A stretch of 64,000 bases of DNA from Pratylenchus scribneri (lineage: Eukaryota; Nematoda; Chromadorea; Rhabditida; Pratylenchidae). The position numbers and the translations under genes were made by a program. The DNA lies in contig JAQSEB010000099.1 of the NCBI GenBank assembly GCA_030063045.1, forward strand, positions 682,001 through 746,000. Direction: 5' to 3'. Positions 1 to 11,100 of the stretch are shown here, piece by piece; position 1 is the stretch's first letter; the number at the start of each line of letters is the position of its first letter. The notes under the pieces are model-generated. The model was not told the DNA's origin, searched no databases, and saw only the letters and a program-made list of their open reading frames with translations.

Positions 1-74
1 TCATAATTGAATGGCTTGAATTTGGTAAATTCCAAAAAAATGTTATATATTTTAATTTGTTTCTATTTTTCCAG

Positions 75-1472
75 ATCCAATTCCCTACATTGAGGACCGC
101 CTTTTCATCCTCATTTTGGCCCTGCTCAGCGGTGTTCTTTCCTACCTTTATGAGAATTTTGTCATCGATTTGCTTATACTCAACATTCATGAAAAGTGGG
201 TTTTTTATGATAAATTTTTAATTTAGATTTTTTATTGGAAATTTTTCAATTTAATATAAAATTCGGATTTTTTTATCCAGAATTCTCACATTTAAATATT
301 TATTAATTCAAACAAAATTTATTTAAATTTAATATTTTTCAATTCATAATCTACGAATTTTAGATTTTTTGCTCAAGCAAAAATTTTATGAAAAATTAAT
401 AGTCCATCTCTAGAATTAGAAAAAATGATAACAATGGGAATAACATAGCCAAAAATTACAGGACAAAATTTTAATAGAAAATAACCCCAAAAAGGTACTT
501 ACTTACATATTATATTATCCGGTTTTCGGTAGCATCACATGATGAGGAAAAGTAATCTGCCCCCCCCCCCCCCCCATGGGTCATCCGGTATAGAGTTAGG
601 GTAATTCATGGATTGATCTCACTTATTCCTAATCCTAATCACACCAACAACCATAACCATAAGGTGGACCCTTCCTAAAACATCGGCCCCGGATTCGGAT
701 AATACATAAGTATAAGTACCATAAATACTTAGACATTTTGTAATAATGATGAAAATTTTGCAAAAAATCACACAAATAAAAACCCTAATTTAATTGTAAT
801 TTTTAGACGAAAGAAGCACAAACAATTGGTGGCCGGCTCCAATGCTTCCAACCGTTTTGAACGCATTCTAATGTTGATTGGCACTGAACCGAATTGGCTT
901 CGATTTCTGACCGGCGGTTCCACAACTTCCCCGAATTTGGCCATTTTGCAAACTGCCAGAATGAGTGCTGCCGGCATACAAATCCCATCCTCCGCCTCTT
1001 CCCTCCCAAATCATCATCAAAATGCGGCAATGACTAGGGGCGATGCTGGCTCACCAATTTCCTCCTCAAACAATGATGATGGAAATGGATCGGCGCCTAC
1101 AACTTTGACGGTGAGAAAATAAAAACAAATTTTAATGACATTCTATTTAAATATTTTAAATGTTAGTGATAAAAAATAATTTTAATGATTTTCAATTTAG
1201 ATAATTATTTTCAATTTAAAAATTTTATTTTCAAAAATGATAGGAATAAAATTAGAATTTAAAATATAAGTAAATTGAAATAAATAATTATTTTCAAATT
1301 AAATATTTTTTATTAAATTTTTAAAAATGATGGCAATCGATAAAATTAAAATATAAATAAATAAATTTAAATTGTTCTCTGAATTTTATTATTGTTTTAT
1401 TTTTTTCAGATTGTGGTGAACTCTGCTGAAAATGATGACGCAATTGTGCTCAATTTGGATGCCAATTCCTAG
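75..1472 (+). CDS. P5B-type cation/polyamine ATPase (ATP13A-like), C-terminal exons only
   Basis: Three exons are visible: 75-195, 807-1110 and 1410-1472 (stop TAG); the gene continues off the left edge. Phases agree at both junctions (phase 2, then 0). The first exon encodes PYIEDRLF followed by a hydrophobic segment ending YENFVIDLL, then a basic RKKHK stretch. This resembles the last transmembrane helix and cytosolic tail of ATP13A2/ATP13A3-type P5B ATPases, which move polyamines or cations across late endosomal or lysosomal membranes. The remaining ~120 residues are Ser/Asn-rich and probably disordered. The catalytic DKTGT and nucleotide-binding regions lie outside the window, so the family call rests on the tail alone. 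Any other polytopic membrane protein ending in a basic tail is a possible alternative. Confidence 0.5.
495..720. mobile_element. Short inverted-repeat element (MITE) with internal poly-C run
   Basis: It lies in the first ATPase intron. The left end GGTACTTACTTA and the right end TAAGTATAAGTACC are imperfect inverted repeats, each followed inward by an ATCCG-containing segment. A run of 16 C occupies 560-575. Related sequence, including the TCATCCGGTATA core, occurs inverted at about 45276-45446, so this is a dispersed family. Confidence 0.5.
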
Positions 1473-2090
1473 CATCCATCCAACACAAAAACATACATTT
1501 TCCCTCCTTTCAAATTTTCCCATTTTTTATTCATTTTGCAGACTTACCGATGGCTTTATTCCACACACATTTTTTTTATTGCTCTTCAAATAAATTTCCC
1601 CCTTTTCTTCCCCAAATGCTTGCATCATTCCCCAAATTTTTAAAAAAAAATTTTTTGTCAAATTTTTATCATTTTCCTAAAAATTCCTTCAATTTGTTGC
1701 AATCCAATTTTTAATTTTTTCCATGACTTTCTTTTTTACATTGTGAGGCCATTTTTCATATATCAAATTTTAATTATTTTTATGCAAATTCTAAAAATGC
1801 TCCAATCTTTTCCGGCCTTTCACATTTAATTTTTTACACATTTCTTTTCCAAATTTTTATATCCTTCTTTCTATTCAATTTCGCAGCTTATTTTACCCTT
1901 ATGGAAATTTAAAAAAATAAATTTGTGCCTGAAAATTTCCATATTTTTTTCTACTATGAAAATTTAATTAATGAAAAAAAGGAATAAATTCTTACTATTT
2001 TTTATTCAAATATATTTAAAATGGGTTTTTTTCCTAATTTTATTTAAAATTATTGCTTTAAAAATGATTAAATTTAAATAAATTTCCGAA

Positions 2091-3276
2091 ATGTTCCCAC
2101 ATCGTGGCGGCACCACCACCATCAGACACTTTTGGGGTTTGCCGACCCGCAGCCGAAATGAACAACAAAATCGGCGGCAACGTGTGAAACGGTACCGGGA
2201 AATGCGCATTGTGGGCTATTCAGCGGAGCAAATGTTCGAAATTGTAAACGGAGTGGACAAATACCCGCATTTTGTGCCGTGGTGCAAGGAGGCGAAGACG
2301 AACAGAACCGGGGAACGTGTGGCGGAATATGACCTTTGCATTGGCTTTCCACCTTTCAAAGAGCGATACACATCTCGAGTGACCGTACTTTACCCAACAG
2401 TCATTCATGCAGTTTGCACTAAAGGTGGGTGGAACTGGGAATATTGGGTACAGTAATCTAATAATGATTGAGGGCAATTCGCTTATTTGGGCATTACAAT
2501 TGATTGCCCAGGGCAATATTGGTCTAGAATAGATTCATTCGATTTGGTATAGCCGATTTAGTTTATGAAATTTCAATTTCAGACCGATTAGGGCAAGATT
2601 TAAAAAAGTTGAAATTTTTATTAAACCTAAACCGGTTTTGGTTTAAAATTCACGGTATCTAAGCTACGTAAAAACTCGAGAATAGGTTTATTCGATTCGA
2701 CATGGTCGGTTTAGTTTAGGAAATTTCAAGACCGGTTTGAGCAAGGTTTAAAAATTGAACCGTTGTCTAAACCTAAACCAATTTCGGTTTAAAATCGTTA
2801 TTTAAGCCTAAACAATTTTTGGTTTTTAATATTATTAGACCCTAATACCGGTTTGAAATTGAATTTTCTTAAACTAAATCAACCATGCCGAATCGAATGA
2901 GCCTATTTTCGAGTTCGTAAGAAATCTATTGCGAGGATTTCCCAACCCTGCCCTAAGCAATACGCGAAATGACCAAATATTGCAAATTGCCCGTAACATA
3001 ATTAACAAAAAACAAAGACAATTCCAAATTTAAGGCAGCCTATTTGATGTGTTCGACACAACTTGGCGATTCGGGCCCGGCCCCGGTGGTCTACTCAACA
3101 AACATCAATGCACAATTCTCTTCACTCTTGAATTCCAATTCAAAAATGCGGCCTATGCATCATTGAGTGGAATGGTTTTCAATTGGGTTGCTGCCAAAAT
3201 GGTCGCCGCATTCCTTGAACGAGCCGAACAAATTTATGGCCCCGCAACCGAAATTGACAGAGCAACATCCAATTAG
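2091..3276 (+). CDS. coq10: Coenzyme Q-binding protein COQ10, START/SRPBCC family
   Basis: Two exons, 2091-2424 and 3035-3276, join in phase 1 and give about 191 residues, the usual COQ10 length. COQ10 is a mitochondrial inner-membrane lipid-binding protein that delivers or positions coenzyme Q for respiration. Visible family signatures are the YSAEQMFEIV start of the START fold, HFVPWCKEA, the IGFPPFKERYTS strand, and after the splice TTWRFGPGPGG and the C-terminal MVAAFLERAEQIYGP helix. The first ~40 residues are rich in Arg, His and Gln and poor in acids, as expected of a mitochondrial presequence. The 610-bp intron is mostly filled by a MITE (2468-2998). Confidence 0.93.
2468..2998. mobile_element. 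Family-A MITE in the COQ10 intron
   Basis: The outer ends are degenerate inverted repeats (GGGCAATTCGC against GCAAATTGCCC). Inside is a longer pair: GATTTAGTTTATGAAATTTC near 2558 and its complement around 2863-2910, both next to an ATTCGATT/AATCGAAT and CCTATT-type block. An extra internal copy of the left arm starts near 2675. There is no coding capacity. Other copies are at about 35380, 45925, 47440 and 54570. Confidence 0.7.
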
Positions 3277-3507
3277 CAGACAAAATTAAATAGAAAAGAA
3301 TACTTTTTTTAATCATTAATTGTTATTAAATTGTATTTTTTAAACGAATTTATTACGGGATTTTGTATATTTTTTTTCGAAATAATGCATAAATTTACAT
3401 ATATTAATCAAGCTTAAAATTTTTTGATCATAGAAATTACGATATACCTAAAGTTGTTGGTTTGGGAGCTGACAGGTTCGATGACGTCATAGTATAGTAA
3501 TTAGAAT

Positions 3508-4272
3508 CAGGGTGACATAATTACCATATTTATATGGCATTTGCCATATTTTTGACCATCTCGCCATATTTTTTCCATATTTTTGACTTTTGCCATATTT
3601 TGCCATATTTTTGAGATTTTAGTAAATTAAACAAATTTTCTCCTTGTTAGGCTATTTTTAGCTAAAATTTTTCGCTTCGCGGCCATTTTTTGGTCTAATT
3701 TTTTGCTGCGCGGCCATTTTTTAGTCAGCAGCCTACAAGAAATATTGCTCAGAAAAGCCCAAGGATATACATGCCCATTTTCTCGAATTTGCCAAAATCT
3801 CAATTGGAGCGATTGAACAAAACGGCTTTTAATGAGAGAAATGTGGATGAGAAATGGAAAACAATTTTAAAAGATCCGATTTTTTCCATCTAAAAATTCT
3901 TGTTTCTAAATTATTGTCTATTTTTTCATCTACCGCCTTTTGCGAATCTATCTTTGCAGTGGTCAAAAATGTTAAAACGGATGAGGGCAACCGAATAAAA
4001 ATGAAATTATTAATTCACTTTTCTCTTAATTCAATTCTGATTTTGATTGACAACAAGTATATTATCTCTTTATTTCAATCCAGAATTTTTAAAGAAAGTT
4101 AAAACAATGAAAAAATATGAAGAATAAATTTCTTAAATCAATTTTATATCGAATTTTAAGCTTTTTAAAAAATGCCATATTTTTTGCCATATTTTTGAAA
4201 AATTTTGCCATATTTTTTCCATATTTTTATGTGCTTATGCCATATTTTTGGTCAGACCATTATGTCACCCTG
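3508..4272 (+). mobile_element. hAT transposon, internally deleted
   Basis: The terminal inverted repeats are CAGGGTGACATAAT and ATTATGTCACCCTG. They are flanked by a perfect 8-bp direct repeat ATTAGAAT (3500-3507 and 4273-4280), the target-site duplication expected of hAT elements. Subterminal regions are packed with CCATATTT repeats. Positions 3721-4102 contain the decayed 3' end of a transposase gene. The element is 765 bp, far below an autonomous hAT, and cannot move by itself. Confidence 0.9.
3721..4102 (+). pseudogene. hAT transposase C-terminal remnant
   Basis: A frame from 3854 to 4102 reads TAFCESIFAVVKNVKTDEGNR, matching in style the C-terminal hAT dimerisation region, where a conserved E..FS..K..K...RNR pattern is usual. 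Upstream (3721-3830) another open stretch reads AYKKYCSEKPKDIHAHFLEF. Stop codons separate the two, and the DDE catalytic part is absent. Confidence 0.6.
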
Positions 4273-4282
4273 ATTAGAATGT

Positions 4283-5290
4283 AAATAGAATAGAATAGAA
4301 TATAAATTATAAATATAACAGATTAGAATTAGAATGTAAATAGAATAGAATAGAATATAAATAGAATAGAATTAAAAATAGAATAGAATTAAAAATAGAA
4401 TAGAACATAAACAGAATAGAATATAATAGAATAGAATAGAGCATAAATAGAATAGAATAGATTAATAGAATAGAATAGAATATTAATAGAATAGAATATT
4501 AATAGAATAGAATATAAATAGAATATAATAGAATATTAATAGGAATAGGAATAGAATAGAATATAAATATAATAGAATAGAATAGAATATAATAGAATAG
4601 AAAATAGAATAGAATATTAATAGAATAGAATAGAATAGAATATAAATAGAATAGTAAATAGAATAGAATAGAATATTAATAGAACAGAATAGAATATAAT
4701 ATTAATAAAATAGAATAGAATATTAATAGAATAGAATATTAATAGAATATAATAGAATAGAAAATAGAATAGAAAATAGAATAGAAAATAGAATAGAATA
4801 TTAATAGAATAGAATAGAATATAAATAGAATAGAATAAAATAGAATTAAAAATAGAATAGAAAATAAACAGAATAGAATATTAATAGAATATAATAGAGA
4901 ATAGAATAGAATATTAATAGAATAGAATATAATATACTAGAATATAATATAAATAAAATAGAATATAATATAAATATAAATAGAATAGAATATAAATAGA
5001 ATATTAATAGAATAGAATATTAATAGAATAGAATAGAATATAAATAGAATAGAATATTAATAGAATATAATATAATATAATAGAATATAAATAAAATAGA
5101 ATATAATATAAACAGAATAGAATAGAATATTAATAGAATATAATAGAATATTAATAGAATAGAATAGAATATAAATAGAATAAAATAAAAATAGAATATA
5201 ATATAAATAAAATAGAATATAATATAAATAGAATAGAATAGAATAGAATAGAATAGAATAGAATAGAATAGAATATAAATAAAATAGAAT
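4283..5290. repeat. AATAG/AATAT-type simple repeat, about 1 kb
   Basis: Near-continuous variants of the pentamer AGAAT with TATAA and TATTA interruptions; the purest stretch is 5230-5275. It starts immediately after the hAT target duplication ATTAGAAT, which itself matches the repeat, so the hAT element probably inserted into a longer array. The 95-105-codon open frames here are repeat artefacts. Confidence 0.95.
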
Positions 5291-5366
5291 GGAATAAGGA
5301 ATTCCAAACATAATATACCCATATGCATATAATTCAAGTTTCAAGCCACAAAATTATTATACATAC

Positions 5367-6313
5367 CAGGGTGACCGTTTGACTTGACCAAAAATGTGGC
5401 TTTTGCTATAAAAAATGTAGGAAAAATGTGGGAAAATTTTCCGAAAATGTGGCAAAAAATGTGGCATTTTTTTAAAAAAGCTTTAAAACTCGCTAAAATT
5501 TATTTAAACCGTTTATTCTTTTTATTTTCCTAATGTTTTTACTCTATTTAGAAATTCTTGATTGCCAGAAATTTACTCGCAATCTTATTATTAGCCAAAA
5601 AATGACACAATAGGGGAAAATTTTTGTCAAAAATGGCCGCGCAGCGAAAAATTTTAGTTTTTAGAGGTTATTTACGGAATTTTAATGATTTTCAATAATA
5701 ATTTTCTAAATCTCAAAAATGTGGAAAAATGTGGGGAAAGTCAAAAATGTGGAAAAAATGTGGGAGAATGGTCGAAAATGTGGCAAAAGCAGGGTGACCG
5801 TTTTACCACATAAATGTGGCTTTTGCCACATTTTCGACCATTCTCCCACATTTTTTCCACATTTTTGACTTTCCCCACATTTTTCCACATTTTTGAGATT
5901 TAGAAAATTTTTATTGAAAATCATTAAAATTCCGTAAATACCCTCTAAAAAAGCTAAAATTTTTCGCTGCGCGGCCATTTTTGACAAAAATTTTCCCCTA
6001 TTGGGGCCATTTTTGTGGATAAAATTTTTCCTCTATTGTGTCATTTTTTGGCTAATAAGATTGCGAGAAAATTTCTGGCAATCAAGAATTTCTAAATAGA
6101 ATAAAAACATTAGAAAAATAAAAAGAATAAATGGTTTAAATAAATTTTAACGAGTTTTAAAGCTTTTTAAAAAAATGCCACATTTTTTGCCACATTTTCG
6201 GAAAATTTTGCCACATTTTTCCTACATTTTTTATAGCAAAAGCCACATTTTTGGTCAAGTCAAACGGTCACCCTGGGCAAAAGCCACATTTATGTGGTAA
6301 AACGGTCACCCTG
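5367..6313. mobile_element. hAT-related foldback element, two inverted copies head to head
   Basis: It is flanked by a perfect 8-bp duplication ATACATAC (5359-5366 and 6314-6321). CAGGGTGACC ends occur at 5367 and 5790, and GGTCACCCTG ends at 6275 and 6313. The arm 5367-5789 is a near-perfect reverse complement of about 5828-6275, so the DNA can form a ~420-bp hairpin. The CCACATTT-rich ends and a TTTTTCGCTGCGCGGCCATT core are shared with the 3508-4272 element. No transposase remains. Confidence 0.9.
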
Positions 6314-6387
6314 ATACATACATATGTGTATCTATATATAATTCAATGATCATTGCTAATTGCTATCTATGGTTTAAAATTTAAATA

Positions 6388-7397
6388 GGGCATATATTTT
6401 TTTTTAACCCGTACTTTCAATTTTTTTAACCCGTAAAAAATAGGAACATTTTTTTAACCCGTACTTTCAATTCTTTTAACCCGTAAAGATTTCCCTTCTT
6501 CTCTGCTCTCTTCCTCATGCTTATCTCTCATCCCCTTTGCTCTCTTGCCATTCCTGGGATGCGCGGAAGTCAAAAAGGAGGTTCATGGGATTAAGCCGGA
6601 TATAGTAGGATTAAGGTGAATATAAGGGGATTAAGTCCCGAAATTGATGGGAAATTGTCCGAAGGGCCAAAGGAAGTGGGCCGGATATAGGGGGATTAAG
6701 CCGGATATAGGGGGATTAAGGTCGATATAGGGGGATTAAGCCGGATATAGGGGGATTAAGGTGGATATAGGTAGGGGATTAAGCCTATTTAGGGGCTAGG
6801 GATAGGGTTATGATCGGCATGAGATTTAGGGGTTAGGGGTTCGGAGCATAGGAATCTCGCGAAGCCGGAAGCAAAACAGCCCAAACCGGGACCCGCCCAC
6901 TACCGGTTTAAACTCTTAAACCGGCCCAAATCCCAAAATAAACCTTATATTCGTTATTCTCGATATCGAAAACCCATTTTCTACCTTAATCCCATCAATT
7001 TCGGGGCTTAATCCCCTATATCGACCTTAATCCCCCTATATCCGGCTTAATCCCCCTATATCGACCTTAATCCCCCTATATCCGGCTTAATCCCCCTATA
7101 TCCGGCCCACTTCCTTTGGCCCTTCGGACAATTTCCCATCAATTTCGGGACTTAATCCCCTTATATTCACCTTAATCCTACTATATCCGGCTTAATCCCA
7201 TGAACCTCCTTTTTGACTTCCGCGCATCCCAGGAATGGCAAGAGAGCAAAGGGGATGAGAGATAAGCATGAGGAAGAGAGCAGAGAAGAAGGGAAATCTT
7301 TACGGGTTAAAAGAATTGAAAGTACGGGTTAAAAAAATGTTCCTATTTTTTACGGGTTAAAAAAATTGAAAGTACGGGTTAAAAAAATGCAGGCCCT
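6388..7397. mobile_element. Long-arm foldback element with GGATATAGGGGGATTAAG subrepeats
   Basis: The arms at about 6388-6790 and 6995-7397 are inverted copies. The outermost sequence is a TTTTTAACCCGTAC repeat, followed by CT-rich DNA and then tandem ATTAAGCCGGATATAGGGGG units. TTTAAATA flanks both ends (6380-6387 and 7398-7405), extendable to 11 bp (TTTAAATAGGG), compatible with an 8-bp (hAT) or 9-11-bp (Mutator-like) target duplication. The ~200-bp spacer has no coding capacity. Confidence 0.8.
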
Positions 7398-7436
7398 TTA
7401 AATAGGGGTTAAATTAAAATGTGGCACAATCATGAA

Positions 7437-7967
7437 AGGCTTTATGCCATTTTAAACCCAAAAATGCCTTCTAATATTAGGAATGGAAGGCTATATGCCA
7501 TTTTAAACCCAAAAATGCCTTCTAATATTAGGAATGGAAGGCTATATGCCATTTTAAACCCAAAAATGCCTTCTAATATTAGGAATGGAAGGCTATATGC
7601 CATTTTAAACCCAAAAATGCCTTCTAATATTAGGATCAATCATGGAAGGCTATATGCCATTTTAAACCCAAAAATGCCTTCTAAAATTAGGACCAATCAT
7701 GGAAGGCTATATGCCATCTTTAACCCAAAAATGCCTTCTAATATTAGGATCAATCATGGAAGGCTATATGCCATTTTAAACCCGAAAATGCCTTCTAAAA
7801 TTGGGACCAATCATGGAAGGCTATATGCCATTTTAAACCCAAAAATGCCTTCTAAAATTGGGACCAATCATGGAAGGCTATATGCCATTTTAAACCCAAA
7901 AATGCCTTCTAAAATTGGGACCAATCATGGAAGGCTATATGCCATCTTTAACCCAAAAATGCACTCT
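7437..7967 (+). repeat. Minisatellite, ten units of 51 or 57 bp, open in one frame
   Basis: The unit carries GGCTATATGCCATTTTAAAC and AAAATGCCTTCTAAAAT. The first units are 51 bp and later ones 57 bp through a 6-bp insertion. Both are multiples of three, so the plus strand stays open for 194 codons (7419-8003) with repeated RLYAILNPKMPS. The reverse strand is partly open too. There is no splice or family evidence that it is translated. Confidence 0.85.
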
Positions 7968-8113
7968 AAAATATTCTATTCAACTTTATTAAATCCACCT
8001 TAAAAAGTTACATCGAATTTTATTAAATTAAACACAAAAATATACAAATTAATGACAAGAAAAAAAACAATATTAAAATGAATTTGAGATATTTGATTGA
8101 CGATGGCCCCAAG

Positions 8114-11100
8114 TCAAAGTGGCCGGCCAATTTTGCCCAAATAATATGTCCAATAGCTGAGATTGAAGATCAAATAGGAGATTGGGAAAATCACTGCGGG
8201 AAAAAATGGGAAGATTAAATTGAATATAAAATTGAAATAATTTCAATTTGTATTAAAAATAAGCGCACTGACTCATTGAGATGCGATCAACTTGAACGGA
8301 AGTGATTGTCCACTCTCTGTCCGGCGAAAATGGATTCAAATTGCGCAGTCGGTCGCAACATTGCCGTACCCATTTCCATGGGTCTTTGCTCTGTTCGAGA
8401 AGGGGATAATAAAATTTTTTGGATGATGTATATTAATTACCCTTGGTGTAAACAATGAACTTTCTTCCTCTGAAATTGTATAAAATTAATTAATTATTTG
8501 CATATTTCTATAATTAAATTCACTGTATAATGGATTAACCTGGTTATTGAAATGATTAATTAGTATGTGAATGCCAATAATGCGTAAGGATCGGACTTTG
8601 TTATTTTACCTACAGTATCTACTTTTTGCCACCCACTTTTACCTTATCATTATCATCAATGAAATATTGCCCCCAAGCCTCCTTTTTGAACCAATCTTTT
8701 TTTATCCAAAATGTTCACTTTTGCAACGTTCTGTTCTCACATTTTTCCCTCACAACAGATAAATAATAATTTAAAGGTTCTCCACTCAAACTTCTATCCC
8801 ATTTTGGGCCACTGAGGAGCTTGGGCCTTGGGTGAAAGCCTTAGGCCCATTCTTTTTTGAATCGTTGGAGTCAGTTGCATAAAATTTTTTCCAGATTAAT
8901 TTTAAAACGATTATTTTCCGATGCAGAAAAGTGTCCTCTATCTTTTTGTATAAAAATAAAAATTATTATTTTTACAACTAGAAATTTTTTTTATATGTAC
9001 TCACTCCGACGCGTCGGATCCATTTGTGTGAACATAGCTTAAAGCTCTACAAAATCCGCTAAAATTTATTCAAAAATGCCACAAAATAGAGGAGATAGAA
9101 CCCAAATTTTCCCAATTTTTAAGAGGTTGAAAATGATTTTCTATTACATAAAAGAGCATATCATTTTTATAGCTAGTCAATCAACAATACCTCCATTTGG
9201 GATTGAGCTTTTTGCAATTTGTTGGGTTTTGTCCCGGAATGTGGCCCATCGGCTTACGGCCGATTGGGCACTGGTCGAGGAGGAGGAAATGACATTGTTG
9301 TTGGGCAATTGTTGGTCAATTTGGGTGGCCGTCTGCTGGGGCGTGACGGCTCCAGATCTATTGCCAGCCATTTGCTGCTGAATGGGCGGCGGAGAAATGG
9401 GGCCACTGGCCGCAGCTGTGCCGGATTGGATGGCAGGTAATGGTGAGGGAGAAGGCGATTGGAGGGGCGGGGAACGGCTTTCCTGCGAAGGATAATTTTT
9501 TATTAATTTATTATTAATTACTGCAATTTATTTACAATAAACGAAAATATTTGGATATATTCATATATTAAAATTTCCTATAATAGAGATAAGAGAATTT
9601 ATTTTTTTTTCAGTAGAAAATAAATTTTTGAAGCCCATACTTAGAGTAGGTCAAAGTCGATTTTATAAACTTGTCAGTTTTAAATTCGGTTTTCGATTTT
9701 TTAAAAAGTCGGTTTTCGGTTTATCCAAATTTCGGTTTTAAATTGCATCGATTTTCTGAAACCGAAAGCGACTTTATCCTACCCTAATCCTAAAGGGTTG
9801 AAATTTATAAGCCCCATGGGCTTCTCTAATAGAGAATTTATGGTAATTGTAATTTATGAAATTTTCCGAAAGGAATTTAATGTCTTAATAATTCGCCTTT
9901 CTAATAATATTGTGGCAAATTCAATATTCAATAATTTTTTATGGAAACAGTCCAACTTTGCGTTGTTTATAATAATTCATCAAGTACTGAACCAATTTTA
10001 ATGATTTTTGTATTAAATTAAAGAGGAAGCTATCCAAAGATAGTAATTTTACTTAAATTAATTCAGAAATTTTGAAGTTTTGACTTTTAATATTAAATAT
10101 TCTTTACTAAGGATTAATTAAATTTTTTTCAATGATTTTTGAATATTATTCTAATAATTCTGAACCCATTTAAAGAGAATTAAAATCATCGGATAGCCAA
10201 AAGTCTGCTCTTTAATTTAATACAAAAATCATAAAAGATTGGTTCAGTCCTTGATGAGTTACGGTGGCGTGAAGTTGGGGCATAATGGGAATTGGATTGT
10301 ATTTTGCCCCAGGGAATATACCCGTGCCTTGCGAATTGGCGACAGTAGAAATCTTTTCCGGACACCTTCGGTCTCGGGTTGACCCGGTTCATAGCCTCCA
10401 CCCGATGGAGCTTGTTTCCGCGTTTTCCTGTCAAAATTTTCAGAATTATTACCAAAATTCGGTTGAATTATTTTAATTTGAAGTATAATTTTTACCTCAT
10501 ATTATTTTTTTTTACCCAAAGCATTTTTTGACTTCTAATAAATTAAAAACCGGTTTTAGACCATAAAATCTTCAAATCTATTTGTATATTTCATTGAGAC
10601 GCATTAAATGGTATATAAAATGTCAAGTTTTGACCCAAAATTAAAGTGTTTAAAAAATGTGGTATTATGGTTTAAACGGTTTAATTCGCTCAGTTTCGAT
10701 TTAAACTAGGAAATTTATAAGTCAAAAGCCGGCGTCTCAATGAGATCTACAAATTGGTATTAGGGTATAAATCCCGTTTCTGATTTATAGAAATTAAAAA
10801 CTACTTTTGGGGTTAAAAGTGCGGTAAAAATTGCTTTCCTTAAGTCAATGAGCGAAATTTCAACATCCAATCGGTCAAAAATAATTTCACCTGATTTGAT
10901 TGAGCCAATGGCCAAGAACTTTTGAGCCAATTTGTCGTTCCCTTTCCCATCGATTCAACTAAAATTAGTTGAAATGAATGGAATAATACTTTTCCAATTT
11001 ACTTGACAAATGATGGACAATTCAACGAGAGTCCTTAAATAAGGGAATAATTTATTAAATTTAATTAAATTCGCCTAACAGAAAAATGAAAATGACGGAA

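Noticed and set aside
5020..5344. Hydrophobic frames of 95-105 codons made of Tyr, Ile, Leu, Phe and Ser
   Set aside because: They come from the AATAG pentamer repeat.
9191..9257. Longer version of the channel exon ending at 9191
   Set aside because: That donor leaves a phase that gives a stop in the next exon; the strong GTAAGC donor after 9258 keeps the frame.
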